A stretch of 64,000 nt of DNA from Tautonia rosea (GTDB lineage Bacteria > Planctomycetota > Planctomycetia > Isosphaerales > Isosphaeraceae). Below, in pieces: positions 1 through 9,816 of the stretch. The DNA lies in NCBI RefSeq assembly GCF_012958305.1, contig NZ_JABBYO010000007.1:248001-312000 (forward strand). Direction: 5' to 3'. The translations under genes were made by a program, and so were the position numbers. Position 1 is the stretch's first letter, and each line of letters opens with the position of its first letter. The notes below the pieces were generated by a model. The model saw only the letters and a program-made list of their open reading frames with translations, was not told the DNA's origin and searched no databases.

Positions 1-245
1 TCTTCTCATGGCAGACGTTCGAGAGCGCGAGGCCCCCGCTGGTCCCAAGGCTCAACTACTCCTGGCAGACCTCGCGGCTGGTCAACGGCGTCGAGACTCG
101 GGAGACCGGCTTCGGCTCGGTGAAAGTCTTCATCATCCCCGAGCCTGCCTCGCTGTTGATGACTGCCGCGGGGCTCGGACTGGTCGGGGGGCTCGTCCGG
201 CGCCGCCGCCGATCACGGCGCCCCGTCGACTCCGGAACAGCCTGA
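1..245 (+). CDS. PEP-CTERM sorting domain protein, 3' end only
   Basis: Partial gene entering from the left edge, read in the frame starting at base 3 and stopping with TGA at 243-245. The last residues carry the classic C-terminal exosortase signal: a PEPASLL box, a hydrophobic stretch of about 15 residues rich in Gly and Leu, and then a run of five arginines. Proteins with this tail are exported, anchored by the hydrophobic segment and processed by an exosortase (EpsH/XrtA type), usually ending up in extracellular matrix. The upstream domain is outside the window, so its function is unknown. The gene converges on the kinase gene, with 24 bases between the two stops. Confidence 0.85.
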   Translation, partial: FSWQTFESARPPLVPRLNYSWQTSRLVNGVETRETGFGSVKVFIIPEPASLLMTAAGLGLVGGLVRRRRRSRRPVDSGTA

Positions 246-269
246 CCTGACAGGAAATCGGCCCGGTCG

Positions 270-3200
270 TCACGGTGTCTCCGGCTCCGGGGCGTCGGTC
301 GCGGTCTCCGATTCCGGTTGAAGCTCGACTGGAGGGGAGAGCAACGTGTCGAACTCGTCCCGATCGCGGAGCGGCCCGAACCGCTCGGCGCGGTCGCGGA
401 GGAGGTCCCTGCTAACCCCGGCGTCGATCGCCACGCGAAGCTGGGCCAGCGCTCGCTGACCCAGCTCGGCCCTTAGCCCTTCGGATCGCGAGGGATTGAG
501 AGCCGGGTCCGAGTCGATGGCAATGAGGCACTCGCCGAGCAACTCGGCCGCCCTGACCCGCAGCTCGGGACGGTTCGGCAGAGCTTCGGCCAGCTCCGAG
601 GCGGTTCGGGCGGCCTCGGCGTAACGACCCTGAGCCAGCAGGGTTTCGACGAGTCGGCCGCTGGCCTGGTCGAGCGTCTCGCGGAGCATCGGGGCATTCA
701 TCGCCCTGGCCCCTTGACGTGCGTAGGTGATGGCCGCTTCCAGAGGTTCCTGAGCCGCTTCGGTCGCCCCTCGGTCGAGCCGCATTCCAGCCAGTTCCAG
801 CGCCACGATGCTGGCCATTGAGTGCTCGGAGGCCCCGGCTTCGGGACCGTCGGCCAGCCCGATGAGCAACTCGGCCGATCGGGTGACTTCCTGCTCTGCC
901 TCCTCCGGTCGGTCGAGCTCGGCCAGACGCTCACCCAGGTTGTAGTGCACCATGCCCAGATGCCGGGTCAGTGTCGGCGTCATCGTTTCCTGCTCGTCGG
1001 CCAGTTCCTGAAGGAGTGTGAGCGATCGCCGGATGGTTTGCTCCGAGTCGTCTCGTTTCAAATTGCCGAGGTTTGCCAGCGCCATTGCCAGGTCAGACCG
1101 CAGCGAGGCGTTCTCGGGGCGATCGGCGAGCAATGCCTCGAAGATGGTGATGGCCTCGCGGTAGACCTGTTCGGCCTGGTCCTCCTTGCCCGAGGCGGCC
1201 AGAATGGGCCCGAGCGTGCTGAGGCTCGCGGCCTCGTCCTGGCGGTAAGAGGGCCGGTCGGGGTAGGTCTTGGCCAGGGTGCCGAACAGATCGGCTGCCC
1301 TCGTCAGGTCGGCCTCCGCCGCGTCGAACTCTCCGAGGATGTCGAACAGGCGGCCGCGATTGAGCAGGGCCACGCCCCTCGCATCTGCGGTATCGGGAAT
1401 GTCGGGGAAGCGTTCGTGAAGGGCCTCGGCAGCCGTGACGGCACGGTCGTAGGTCTCGCCGGCCTCGCTCTCGTTGCCTCGCTGTTCGAGCACCGTGCCC
1501 AGGTTGACCAGGGCCAGCACGCGGTCTCGGCCGATCTTCAGGGGTTCGGGTGCCATCTCGGCCAGTGCATCGTACAGTTCGACGGCGCGGCGTTGGGCCT
1601 GCTCGGCCTCCCTCAGGCGCCCGGCCGAGGAAAGCAGGACACCGAGATTCAGGTGTCCTCGGGCCAGGGCCCGGCGATATTCGAGGCGGCCCGGGAAATC
1701 CTCGGTGAGCCGTTCGAAGTGAGCCACCGATGGCCGGAGCGCCTTCTCGGCTCCGCTCAGGTCTCCCTTTCGACGGAGCAGGATGCCCAGGCTGTTTCCG
1801 GTCTTCGCCAGGCCTTCTCGGATTCGGGGGACGGTGGGCAGTTCGGCGAGCAACGGCTCCTGAATGGCCAGGGCGCGACGGAGCAAAGGCTCGGCCTCAT
1901 CGGGGCGTTCCAGCATCAGGAGCAAGACGGCGAGGCCGTCGGTCACGGTGGCCAGCTCGCGACGCAGGGGGATCGATGCCTCGGCCTGATCGCCCAGCGG
2001 TTCGAGCCGGTCGATGGCGGATCGGTAGATCGATTCGGATTCCTCAAATCGTCCGGAAAGCTTCAGCAACTCGGCCAGCTCAGCCTCGGCACCGGCGATG
2101 GCCAGCGCATTGGCCGAACTGGGCGGTTCGTGTTCGGCGATGGCTTCGCAGGTGGCGATCGACTGGCGGAGCAAGGGCTCGGCCTCTTCGGCTCGACCCA
2201 GGGCCCCGAGCAGGTCGCCGAGATTGCTGCGAGCCTCGGCCAAAACCCGGTGTGCATCGCCTGCCTGAGGACCGGTGTGAGGTATGCTCGCCAGGCCGTC
2301 GATCGCCTGGCGATAGGCCTGCTCGGCTTCATCGAACCGGCCCAACCGGGCGGTAATGTCACCAATCCGGACTCGGGCGCGTTCCCGGTCGAGCGCGGCC
2401 GACCGGCCGAGGCCGCCTTGCTGAACAAATCCTGTATAGAAGGCCAGCGCCTCGTTGATCGACCGCCGCAGGGCGTCGTCGATGGGGGGAGCAACCAGCC
2501 CGTTCCCGGTCTCGGTGCCGGGGGTGTCCGGTCCGGTTCGTCCTTCCAGTCCGGCCAGGGCTCGACGGAGGAAATCCTCCTGCCGGGGATCGGAAAGATC
2601 GCCAAGAATTGTGTCGGCGACTTCGAGATACATGTCATCAACGGCGGATCGGGCCAGCCCTTCCATCCGGGCGGCGCGGTCGCGCTCTCGGCCGATCAGG
2701 GCGGTGCTGAGAGTCAGGGCCGGCACGGCGGCGAGCATCAGGGCCGAGGCCACGGCCACCGCGGTCCGGTGCCGTCGGGCCCATCGGCCGGCCCGAATCG
2801 TGAAGGGTTCCCGGTACACGCTGACTGGCTCGTCGGCGAGCCATCGGCGAAGGTCTTCGGCCAGTTCGGGGACCGTCTGATAACGGTCGGCCGGCAGGCG
2901 GCTCAAGGCGCGGAGACAGATGGCCTCCAGCGGTTTCGGGACCGAGGCATTGAGCGATCGAGGGGGGGGCGGGGCATCGTCTCGGGCTCTTCGAAGCAGT
3001 TCGGTCGCGTCCTTGCCGACGTGAGGAGGCCGACCGGTCAGCAGCTCGAAAAGGATCGCGCCGAGGCTGTAGATGTCACTGGTCGGGCCGAGTTCCTCGA
3101 TCGCACCGCGGGCCTGTTCCGGAGGCATGTAGGCCGGAGTGCCCAGGATCTGACCGGCGATCGTCTCGGATCGCTCGGGATCGAAGACGACGAACGGGGC

Positions 3201-4226
3201 TCCCGGAGCGTGGTCACCGGGAGCCGAGGTCGTCATCGGGTCCGGTCCCCCGGCCGGGCGGGCCAGACCCCAGTCGAGCACCAGGGCCTCGCCGAAATCA
3301 CCGAGAACGACGTTCTGCCCCTTCAGGTCGCGGTGAATCACCCCCCGAGTGTGCGCGAAGGCCACGGCGTTGCAGACGTCGAGGAAGGTGTCGAGCAGCC
3401 GACGCAGCTCCATCGTCGATTCGGCCCGCCCCTTGGCCTTGTTGCGGTGATAATCGGCAATGGCTCGGGCCAGGGTCCGGCCTCGTACGAAGCGCATCGT
3501 GTAGTACGGGCGGCCGTCTTCCGGGTGGTGGCCCAGCTCGTGAACGGGAACGATGTTCGGGTGTTCGAGCTGGCCGGTGATCCGGGCCTCGGTGATGAAC
3601 CGATCCCAGAGCGTCGGGTGGTCCAGGCTCTCCGGCTTCAGCTCCTTCAAGGCGACCTCTCGGCCCAGAACCAGGTCGCGGGCTCTCCAGATTTCACCCA
3701 GCCCGCCCTGGGCATGGAGCTGCGTGCGGGTGTAGCGGCTCGCGCTGAATTCGCCAGACGAGTGCCCCAGCGGTTCGAGCCCGATGAAGCGTCGAGGGAC
3801 TGGTTTGGTGGCGTCGATGGTCGTTCCGATCACCTCGCCGCCGTCCTGGGTGTCGATGGTCGCCTGGAACCGGAAGTCGGCTGAGACCGATGCGTTCGGT
3901 ATCGCGGCCGAGGGGGGGGCGGACGTATCGATCGTTGCCTCGAAGGCAGGCAAGCTCAGGGCGGTCATCGCCGTGCGGACCTGATCGTCGGCCACCGCTG
4001 CCCAGAGCCCCTGGGGATTGCCGTCGAATTGCTTCAACAAGGCATCGAGCTGCCCCTGAAGCTGGTCGCGGACCTCGGCGCTGAGGTCGCCATGCCGGAC
4101 AAGGAGATCCGCCAACGGTTGGGGTGATTGCGACCGGGCCTCGAACGCGAGGGCCAGCCGGTCAGAGCTGATCTGTTGCGATCGCAAGGCCAGGGCGGCG
4201 AACAACGCGTCGTGGTCAATGCTCAT
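270..4226 (-). CDS. Membrane Ser/Thr protein kinase with TPR tail
   Basis: Protein of 1318 residues. The kinase domain spans about 165-463 and has a glycine loop (GGLGEIW), the ATP lysine in VALKEL (K194), a catalytic HRDLKGQN loop (298-305), DWG in place of DFG (D318) and the GTPAYMPPEQ activation segment. One membrane segment (about 488-512) follows. The C-terminal region to about 1240 is built of roughly 34-residue tetratricopeptide repeats, probably outside the membrane. This is the usual planctomycete Hanks-kinase/TPR receptor design; its substrates are unknown. I chose the ATG at 4226 because the protein there begins with a plausible soluble helical domain. Upstream in-frame starts would run through the stem-loop at 4407-4451. 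Confidence 0.9.
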   Translation of the reverse strand: MSIDHDALFAALALRSQQISSDRLALAFEARSQSPQPLADLLVRHGDLSAEVRDQLQGQLDALLKQFDGNPQGLWAAVADDQVRTAMTALSLPAFEATIDTSAPPSAAIPNASVSADFRFQATIDTQDGGEVIGTTIDATKPVPRRFIGLEPLGHSSGEFSASRYTRTQLHAQGGLGEIWRARDLVLGREVALKELKPESLDHPTLWDRFITEARITGQLEHPNIVPVHELGHHPEDGRPYYTMRFVRGRTLARAIADYHRNKAKGRAESTMELRRLLDTFLDVCNAVAFAHTRGVIHRDLKGQNVVLGDFGEALVLDWGLARPAGGPDPMTTSAPGDHAPGAPFVVFDPERSETIAGQILGTPAYMPPEQARGAIEELGPTSDIYSLGAILFELLTGRPPHVGKDATELLRRARDDAPPPPRSLNASVPKPLEAICLRALSRLPADRYQTVPELAEDLRRWLADEPVSVYREPFTIRAGRWARRHRTAVAVASALMLAAVPALTLSTALIGRERDRAARMEGLARSAVDDMYLEVADTILGDLSDPRQEDFLRRALAGLEGRTGPDTPGTETGNGLVAPPIDDALRRSINEALAFYTGFVQQGGLGRSAALDRERARVRIGDITARLGRFDEAEQAYRQAIDGLASIPHTGPQAGDAHRVLAEARSNLGDLLGALGRAEEAEPLLRQSIATCEAIAEHEPPSSANALAIAGAEAELAELLKLSGRFEESESIYRSAIDRLEPLGDQAEASIPLRRELATVTDGLAVLLLMLERPDEAEPLLRRALAIQEPLLAELPTVPRIREGLAKTGNSLGILLRRKGDLSGAEKALRPSVAHFERLTEDFPGRLEYRRALARGHLNLGVLLSSAGRLREAEQAQRRAVELYDALAEMAPEPLKIGRDRVLALVNLGTVLEQRGNESEAGETYDRAVTAAEALHERFPDIPDTADARGVALLNRGRLFDILGEFDAAEADLTRAADLFGTLAKTYPDRPSYRQDEAASLSTLGPILAASGKEDQAEQVYREAITIFEALLADRPENASLRSDLAMALANLGNLKRDDSEQTIRRSLTLLQELADEQETMTPTLTRHLGMVHYNLGERLAELDRPEEAEQEVTRSAELLIGLADGPEAGASEHSMASIVALELAGMRLDRGATEAAQEPLEAAITYARQGARAMNAPMLRETLDQASGRLVETLLAQGRYAEAARTASELAEALPNRPELRVRAAELLGECLIAIDSDPALNPSRSEGLRAELGQRALAQLRVAIDAGVSRDLLRDRAERFGPLRDRDEFDTLLSPPVELQPESETATDAPEPETP

Positions 4227-4540
4227 GCGAACGAGCCTCGGTTCAAGACGAGGAAACCGACAAGCCAGGAGGAACGCCGCGACATCGTCAGTCTCTCGTG
4301 GCGACGATTCATGGTAGCGAAGAATGGTACGCCGTCGAATGGGGCTGCCCGGATCGGACCACTGGCCACGCTGTGGAGTCGAGGACTCGACAGGAGCAAG
4401 CGAGGCGGACTTGTTCCCCGAGGGTCGTTGCGGATACCCTGGAACAGGTCCGTGATCTCCGCATTCTCTCCTTTGCATTGTGCGGCCGGTTCTGAGGCGA
4501 GACAATCGTCCTGCCTGGCAACCGCGGGAGCGATCCCCTC
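4227..4540. other. Divergent intergenic region between kinase and FGE-like genes
   Basis: About 314 bases separate the minus-strand kinase start from the plus-strand FGE-like start, so promoters for both must lie here. I see no clear -35/-10 pair. The one strong signal is the stem-loop at 4407-4451, described separately. Confidence 0.5.
4407..4451. promoter_or_regulatory. Long stem-loop in a divergent promoter region
   Basis: GGACTTGTTCC (4407-4417) pairs with GGAACAGGTCC (4441-4451), with one G-U wobble. After a three-base bulge, AGGGT (4421-4425) pairs with ACCCT (4436-4440) around a ten-base loop. That makes 16 base pairs in 45 bases, which is far from chance even in GC-rich DNA. It lies 90 bases before the FGE-like start and 181 bases before the kinase start. 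It could be an operator, a leader RNA structure or a small RNA; the sequence does not decide between these. Confidence 0.55.
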
Positions 4541-6316
4541 ATGGCCGATTCCAGCTCGTCCGAATACGATCTCGCTCCTCCCCCGAGCGGCTCGCCCTCC
4601 TCCAAACGGCCGCCGTCTTCGAAGTCGGCCGATGAGGGAAGCGCCCCGCCGTCTCAATCGTCCGGGCCTCGACAGCCACCGAAGCCGTTGCCGAGACTCT
4701 CGCGCACGGCTCCTCCTGCAGAGGAGACCGACGCCGAAGCACCGCGGCCGACCGGGTCCGGGGCGCCTCGAACCTCGCGACGTGATCGCAACGCCGAGCG
4801 GCTCGCCCGACGCAAAGGGGCGGCCGTTGAGGAGGACGACGAGCCTGGGACTCGGACCCTCGCCACCCCGACACCGACGCTTGACACCGTCGAGACTCGC
4901 GGGCGCGTCCGCCTGATCCTCGGCATCATGGCGTTTGTCGCTGTGGGGCTGGCCATCGCGATGATCGTTCGGGCCGTCGGCGGAGGCGGCTCCGATATGT
5001 CCGACGTCTACGTCATCGACTCGACCCAGATGTTCGGGCCGCCGACCGTCAACGCTCGGGATGCCCTGCCGACGACCGATCCCAACGATGCCGAGGAGGC
5101 GGCCCAAGGCCTGCTCGGACGCGCTCGAACGGCCCTGACGATTCAGCTCGCTCACTCGTATCTCCAACGCATCGTTGACTCCTATCCCGACACCCAGACG
5201 GCCGCGACGGCCCGCGAAGCCCTGGAGCGGATTGCCAATCGCCAACCACCGTTCCCGGATATCCCCTCGCTGGCGCCGGAGGTGATTGTTCTCGCTCCCG
5301 CTCCCGAACCGGCTCCGGACACTGTCGCCGATCGAATCGTTGCTCCCCCGCCGCAACCGCAACCCGAACCAGAACCGGCACCAGAGCTGGTCGTCCGGGT
5401 CTTGCCGAACGGCTTCTCGCCGGCTTCTGGTGCCGAGGAGGACTCGTCGGGCTGGCCATCCCGGATCGTCTGTGAGCGGGACGGCATGACAATGGTTTTG
5501 GTCCCTGGGGGGGTCTACATCATGGGCCGAGACGGCGGGCCTCCGTCGGAAGGCCCGGCCCACCGGGTTGAGCTGCCGCCGTTTTACCTGGACGAGCATG
5601 AAGTGACCGTCGAGCAGTTCGCCCGCTATCGAGACGCCCTGACCCAGCGGGGCGAGACGGTCTTGCCGAAACCTGAGGAATTGACCCGGCTCGGCTTGAC
5701 CCCTCGGCATCCGGTCGTACTGACCTCGGCCCAGGAAGCGCTTCGGTACGCCGAATGGGCCGGGAAGTCGCTGCCCACCGAGGCCCAGTGGGAAGCCGCC
5801 GCCCGAGGCCCCGAAGGGCTGATCCGCCCGTGGGGAGCCGCACCTCCTCCCTGGCCCCGGCAACGGACCAACCGCTCGATCGAGCCCGTCAGGGCCTACC
5901 CTGCCGACCGATCAGCCGCGGGGCTGTTCGACATGGCCGCCAATGCCTGGGAATGGACGGCCGACTGGTTCGAAGGGGGAGCGTATGGGGATCGGGCGAG
6001 GTTCGTCGCGTACAACCCGGGAGGACCGGATCGCCCGTCGTCTCAGCCCCCTCGGCAGACCGTCCGGGGTTCCTCGCCGTCGCACGACCTGACCTACCGT
6101 GAAGGGATGCCGATCACCACCCGCTTGCCTTACCTCGGCTTCCGCTGCGCCCTGAACGTGGAAGGCTTGCCGGTCGCCGGGGCGGGTCCAAGGCTGATCC
6201 AGGCTCCGTCCTCGTACACGCCGGGAGTGCCACCGACGGTTCCGGCTCGTCCACCCCAGCCGCAGCCTCCCCGGCCGCAGCCGCCGGCAAACACGGGAAC
6301 CCTGGTCCCGTTCTGA
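4541..6316 (+). CDS. Membrane-anchored FGE-like (SUMF1-domain) protein
   Basis: 591 residues. A Ser/Pro/Arg-rich cytoplasmic N-terminus (1-120) is followed by one membrane helix (about 124-146) and a Pro/Glu-rich linker. From about 306 to 546 there is a formylglycine-generating-enzyme/sulfatase-modifying-factor fold, with MVLVPGGVYIMG, the EVTVEQFARY motif, LPTEAQWEAAARG, GLFDMAANAWEW and a LGFRCAL ending. A Pro/Gln-rich tail closes the protein. The paired cysteines of true formylglycine-generating enzymes are missing after the VRGSS segment, so it is probably a binding or structural relative and not an active sulfatase activator. Planctomycetes carry many such domains beside kinases, and the divergent kinase neighbour fits a shared signalling role (inference). 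Confidence 0.85.
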   Translation: MADSSSSEYDLAPPPSGSPSSKRPPSSKSADEGSAPPSQSSGPRQPPKPLPRLSRTAPPAEETDAEAPRPTGSGAPRTSRRDRNAERLARRKGAAVEEDDEPGTRTLATPTPTLDTVETRGRVRLILGIMAFVAVGLAIAMIVRAVGGGGSDMSDVYVIDSTQMFGPPTVNARDALPTTDPNDAEEAAQGLLGRARTALTIQLAHSYLQRIVDSYPDTQTAATAREALERIANRQPPFPDIPSLAPEVIVLAPAPEPAPDTVADRIVAPPPQPQPEPEPAPELVVRVLPNGFSPASGAEEDSSGWPSRIVCERDGMTMVLVPGGVYIMGRDGGPPSEGPAHRVELPPFYLDEHEVTVEQFARYRDALTQRGETVLPKPEELTRLGLTPRHPVVLTSAQEALRYAEWAGKSLPTEAQWEAAARGPEGLIRPWGAAPPPWPRQRTNRSIEPVRAYPADRSAAGLFDMAANAWEWTADWFEGGAYGDRARFVAYNPGGPDRPSSQPPRQTVRGSSPSHDLTYREGMPITTRLPYLGFRCALNVEGLPVAGAGPRLIQAPSSYTPGVPPTVPARPPQPQPPRPQPPANTGTLVPF

Positions 6317-6410
6317 TGAGCAGGGACGAGGTGATCGTGTCCAGATGGTGGTGGCCGGCAGGTGGCTCGGCGGGGAGATTCGGCACATCGCGCCGGGCTC
6401 AGGAACCGCG

Positions 6411-6439
6411 TTGACAGGGGAGGCGATCCCGGCTAAAGT
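6411..6439 (+). promoter_or_regulatory. Sigma-70-type promoter of the glycosyltransferase operon
   Basis: TTGACA at 6411-6416, a 17-base spacer, and TAAAGT at 6434-6439. This is a consensus -35 with a four-of-six -10 in a gap of about 290 bases directly ahead of the operon. It would give a leader of roughly 165 bases to the start chosen at 6611. Confidence 0.6.
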
Positions 6440-6610
6440 CCCCCTGCACGTCGCGGCCATGATCGGCTGGATGGGCGCAACACGTGACTCAGCAACAGGT
6501 TCGGCCCCTTTGCGTCGTCTGATCGGTTGATGGTCCCGGTCCGAGTGCGGGCGGCCCCACGGACGAGGCTGCACACCGGCTCGCACCGAGGTGACGGGCG
6601 AGGGCAAGTC

Positions 6611-7795
6611 ATGGAAGATCACCCCGCCGGTCCGGCATGTCCGGAGCCCCGGGGGCAGTGGTCGCTTTCGGTGGTCGTTCCCGTCCGAGACGGAGGCGAT
6701 GCACTGACCCACTGCCTCCGGGCGCTCCGTGTTTCGGTCGGTGTCACGTTTGAACTGATCGTCGTCGATGACGGCTCCCGGGACGATTCGAGCCGCAAGG
6801 CCGAGGAAGCCGGGGCCGTGGTCGTGCGGCACGATCGGCCGCTCGGACCGGCCGCGGCACGGAATAACGGGGCTCGGGCGGCCTCGGCGCCAATCGTCTT
6901 TTTCCTCGACGCCGATGTGTCCGTGCATCCCGATGCCCCCCGGAAGGTGCTCGAACGCTTCCAGGCCGATCCGGAACTCGGGGCTCTATTCGGCTCGTAC
7001 GACGACCGGCCGACGGCACCGGGCCTGGTCAGCCGGTTCCGAAATCTTCTGCACCACGACACGCATCAGCGGGGGACCTTTCAGAACGAGGCCCGCCCGG
7101 CCCATACGTTTTGGACCGGATGCGGGGCCATTCGCCGCGATCTGTTCCTGGCGATGGGAGGCTTCGACCCCCAGCTTTACCGACGACCGGCGATCGAGGA
7201 CATCGAGCTGGGCTACCGCCTGACCCGGGCCGGTCATCGGATCGAACTGGTTCGGGACATTCAGGTCACTCATCTGAAACGCTGGACGCTCCGGGAGGTG
7301 ATCCGGACCGACATCGCCCGGCGCGGGGTCCCCTGGACCTTGCTCATGCTGCGCTCCGGGGTGGCCGAGACGGACTTGAACGTCAGTGTCACCCAGCGGG
7401 CGAGCGTGGCGGCAACGGCCCTGACGGGGCTCGGCTTGCTGGTCTGCCCGATCGATCCGAGGGGCCTGATTCTGGCCGCCCTCGGGCCGTTGGCGGTGGT
7501 GGGTCTCAATGCTCGGTTCTACCGGTTTTTGGCTCGACGGATTGGCATGCTTCGATCGGTGATGAGTGTGCCGTTGCATCTGCTCTACTTCGTTTGCTGT
7601 GGACTGTCGGTGCTGATTGCCCTGGCGATCTGGCTTGGTCAGCGACGGGTGAGGCAGCCGATTGCCGATCGGCAGCCATTGCGACCGAGGACCGATGCAC
7701 CCGCCGAGGTGACTGCCGCCGGTCCGCACAGCCTGATCCCTCAGCCCGCTCCCCGGAGGCGCTCCCCATGGTCCCGGACCGAGACGCTCCCCTGA
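6611..7795 (+). CDS. Glycosyltransferase family 2, membrane-bound
   Basis: 394 residues. An N-terminal GT-A fold begins LSVVVPVRDGG. It has DDGS at the nucleotide site, FFLDADVS as the metal-binding DxD-type motif, a WTGCGAIRR segment and the acceptor motif AIEDIELGYRL. Hydrophobic segments near residues 280-345 and a final strong membrane helix (LLYFVCCGLSVLIALAIW) place it at the membrane. It probably transfers a sugar from a nucleotide or polyprenyl donor to an envelope or exported glycan. An in-frame ATG at 6530 (and TTG at 6527) would add an Arg-rich extension, and I prefer 6611. The 3' end overlaps the next gene by 28 bases, so the two are translationally coupled. Confidence 0.85.
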   Translation: MEDHPAGPACPEPRGQWSLSVVVPVRDGGDALTHCLRALRVSVGVTFELIVVDDGSRDDSSRKAEEAGAVVVRHDRPLGPAAARNNGARAASAPIVFFLDADVSVHPDAPRKVLERFQADPELGALFGSYDDRPTAPGLVSRFRNLLHHDTHQRGTFQNEARPAHTFWTGCGAIRRDLFLAMGGFDPQLYRRPAIEDIELGYRLTRAGHRIELVRDIQVTHLKRWTLREVIRTDIARRGVPWTLLMLRSGVAETDLNVSVTQRASVAATALTGLGLLVCPIDPRGLILAALGPLAVVGLNARFYRFLARRIGMLRSVMSVPLHLLYFVCCGLSVLIALAIWLGQRRVRQPIADRQPLRPRTDAPAEVTAAGPHSLIPQPAPRRRSPWSRTETLP

Positions 7796-8634
7796 GACCC
7801 CTCGCGCCGAAGGCGGGTTCGACTGCCGAGGCCTCGATCTCGACCGTGGCGGTCGTCCGATCCGACAACCGACGGGGGGCTGTGGCCGAGGCCCTTGCCC
7901 TCCTCGACGCCGAGATCCGGCCGATTCTGACTGGTCCGGCCGTGGTCCTGTCGCATCTGGAGCCTCGCCGAGCCGATCCGAAGCCGCTGTCGAGCCTGCT
8001 CGATCTGCTGCTCTCGGCCGTAGTGGGTGAGGTGGTTGTGGCCTCGGGGTGCTCCAACGCCGAGACGATCTTTGATCGATCCGGGTTCCGAAAGGAATGC
8101 TGGGGCCGGGCGGTTCGGTTCCTTGATCTGCCTCGGGATGAGGAACGCTGGCGGACGATCGAGCGGCCGGGGGTCGGCACAATTCGCCTGGCGGAGACGG
8201 TGGCCTCGGCCGGTTGCCGGATTGCGTTGACGCCGATCGGTTCGCTGAAGGGATGGCACGGGATGCCCGCGGGGCGTCGGGCAATGTTGGGATCGCTTCA
8301 CCCTGACGACCGATCCCGCTTCGACGGGGTGCCGATCCGACGCGCCTGGCCCGATCTGAGCGTGGTCGAAGGCCCGATCGGCCGGTTCGGCAGCGAGGTG
8401 GTCGCCATTGCCGGGATCGACCCGACGGCCGTGGATGCGGTGGCGGCGTCGGTGCTGGGTCTCGATCGAGGACGTCATGCGGGGGTCATCCAGGGTGAAC
8501 TGGAGCCGCCGCGCATCTCGGTCATCGGCGACCCGATCGCTCCGGAGCCTGTTCGGAGTTGGCGGCCGTCACTGTCGCTTGGCAACGGCTTGCGTCGGGA
8601 CGCCGGACACGGGAATCCCGAAGGGGGTTCCTGA
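7768..8634 (+). CDS. DUF362 family protein
   Basis: 288 residues. The C-terminal half has the DUF362 signature: a conserved PDLSVVEGPIG segment, then a Gly-rich stretch, then AGIDPTAVDAVAASVLGLD. An earlier segment around SLKGWHGM matches the family's 'lKn..lH' region. DUF362 proteins often pair with iron-sulfur clusters, but no CxxC ferredoxin motif is present here, so its activity is unknown. It starts inside the end of the GT2 gene, and its TGA shares an A with the ATG of the following GT4 gene (TGATG at 8632-8636). This dense coupling argues that it works with the two glycosyltransferases. Confidence 0.8.
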   Translation: MVPDRDAPLRPLAPKAGSTAEASISTVAVVRSDNRRGAVAEALALLDAEIRPILTGPAVVLSHLEPRRADPKPLSSLLDLLLSAVVGEVVVASGCSNAETIFDRSGFRKECWGRAVRFLDLPRDEERWRTIERPGVGTIRLAETVASAGCRIALTPIGSLKGWHGMPAGRRAMLGSLHPDDRSRFDGVPIRRAWPDLSVVEGPIGRFGSEVVAIAGIDPTAVDAVAASVLGLDRGRHAGVIQGELEPPRISVIGDPIAPEPVRSWRPSLSLGNGLRRDAGHGNPEGGS

Positions 8635-9815
8635 TGCGAATTGGCGTGGATGGGGGCTGCCTGAGCAATCGTCGGGGGTTCGGTCGCTTCTCCCGGTCGT
8701 TGCTGGCGGCGCTTGGTCGGGTGGCCGACGGTCGAGAGTTCGTGGTGTTCGTTGATCGGCCGTCGCTGGATCATGTCGAGGTCCCCGAGGGGTTCGAAAC
8801 GGTGGCCGTGCCCGTTCGGGAAGCCCCGAGCCTGGCGGCCTCGGCCGAGGGGAGACGACGGGTGGCCGACCTGCTGGCCTTCAGTCGGGCCGCGGCGGGG
8901 GCGAAGCTCGATGCGATGGTCTTTCCCTCGTCGTACAGTTTCTTCCCGGTCTGGAACGTTGGTCGGGTCATCGTGACAATCTTTGATGCGTTGCCATTGA
9001 TCTATCCCGATCTGGTGTTCCCGAACCGACGGGGAAGGCTGTTCTGGACGGTCAAGGAGCGGGTGGCCGTGCATTCGGCCGATCGGATCCTGACGACATC
9101 TGAGGTGTCTCGCCGCGACCTGATGCGGCACTACCGCCTGACCGGCGATCGGGTGGGCCTGATCGAGGCGGCCCCCGATCCGATCTTCCGGCCGTTGCCG
9201 TCTGGCCCGGCCTCGGACGAGGCCATCAGGCGGTATGGCCTGCGGCCGGGAGAGCGATTCCTGCTGTACGTGGGCGGGTTGAGTCCTCATAAGAATCTCG
9301 TTCGGTTGCTTCAGGCCTTTGCGCGATCGGCCCCGAGCGAGGTACGTCTGGCGATCGTTGGCGACTTTGGCGACGTCTTTCTCACGCATGCTCCGGAATT
9401 GCAGGCCGAGGTGGAGCGGCTGGGGATGTCGCATCAGATTGTGTTCACAGGATTCGTTCCTGACGTTGATCTGGTTCATCTGTACGGGAGGGCTGAGGCG
9501 CTGGTTCAGCCGTCGATGCTGGAAGGGTTCGGCCTGCCTCCGGTCGAGGCGATGGCGTGCGGCACGCCGGTGCTGGCGAGTACGGCCGGGTCGCTGCCCG
9601 AGGTCGTTGGCGAGGCGGGGCTGTTTTTCGAGCCGACCGATCTCGACGCCATGACCAGGGCAATTGCCGCGCTGCTCGGCGACCGTGACACCCGTTCCCG
9701 ACTGGCCGATGTAGCCCTGCACCGGTCGGCCCGATTTACCTGGGACGCGGCGGCCCGGCAACTGCTGGAACATCTCGACAGTCTTGGCCCGGATACTCAC
9801 TTGAGGGTCGCTTGA
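8634..9815 (+). CDS. Glycosyltransferase family 4
   Basis: 393 residues, full length for a GT-B enzyme. The N-terminal acceptor domain opens [10 protein letters not shown]. The C-terminal donor domain has the [17 protein letters not shown] strand, VFTGFVPD, and the nucleotide-sugar motif [24 protein letters not shown] with the E-x7-E arrangement. It probably adds a hexose in synthesis of an exported or envelope polysaccharide. The start is fixed by the TGATG overlap with the DUF362 gene. The next gene follows after one base. Confidence 0.92.
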   Translation: MRIGVDGGCLSNRRGFGRFSRSLLAALGRVADGREFVVFVDRPSLDHVEVPEGFETVAVPVREAPSLAASAEGRRRVADLLAFSRAAAGAKLDAMVFPSSYSFFPVWNVGRVIVTIFDALPLIYPDLVFPNRRGRLFWTVKERVAVHSADRILTTSEVSRRDLMRHYRLTGDRVGLIEAAPDPIFRPLPSGPASDEAIRRYGLRPGERFLLYVGGLSPHKNLVRLLQAFARSAPSEVRLAIVGDFGDVFLTHAPELQAEVERLGMSHQIVFTGFVPDVDLVHLYGRAEALVQPSMLEGFGLPPVEAMACGTPVLASTAGSLPEVVGEAGLFFEPTDLDAMTRAIAALLGDRDTRSRLADVALHRSARFTWDAAARQLLEHLDSLGPDTHLRVA

Positions 9816-9816
9816 T

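Noticed and set aside
822-3884. Long plus-strand open frame of about 1000 codons opposite the kinase gene
   Set aside because: It is the antisense shadow of the kinase-TPR gene in GC-rich DNA; it has no recognisable domain and no start signal.
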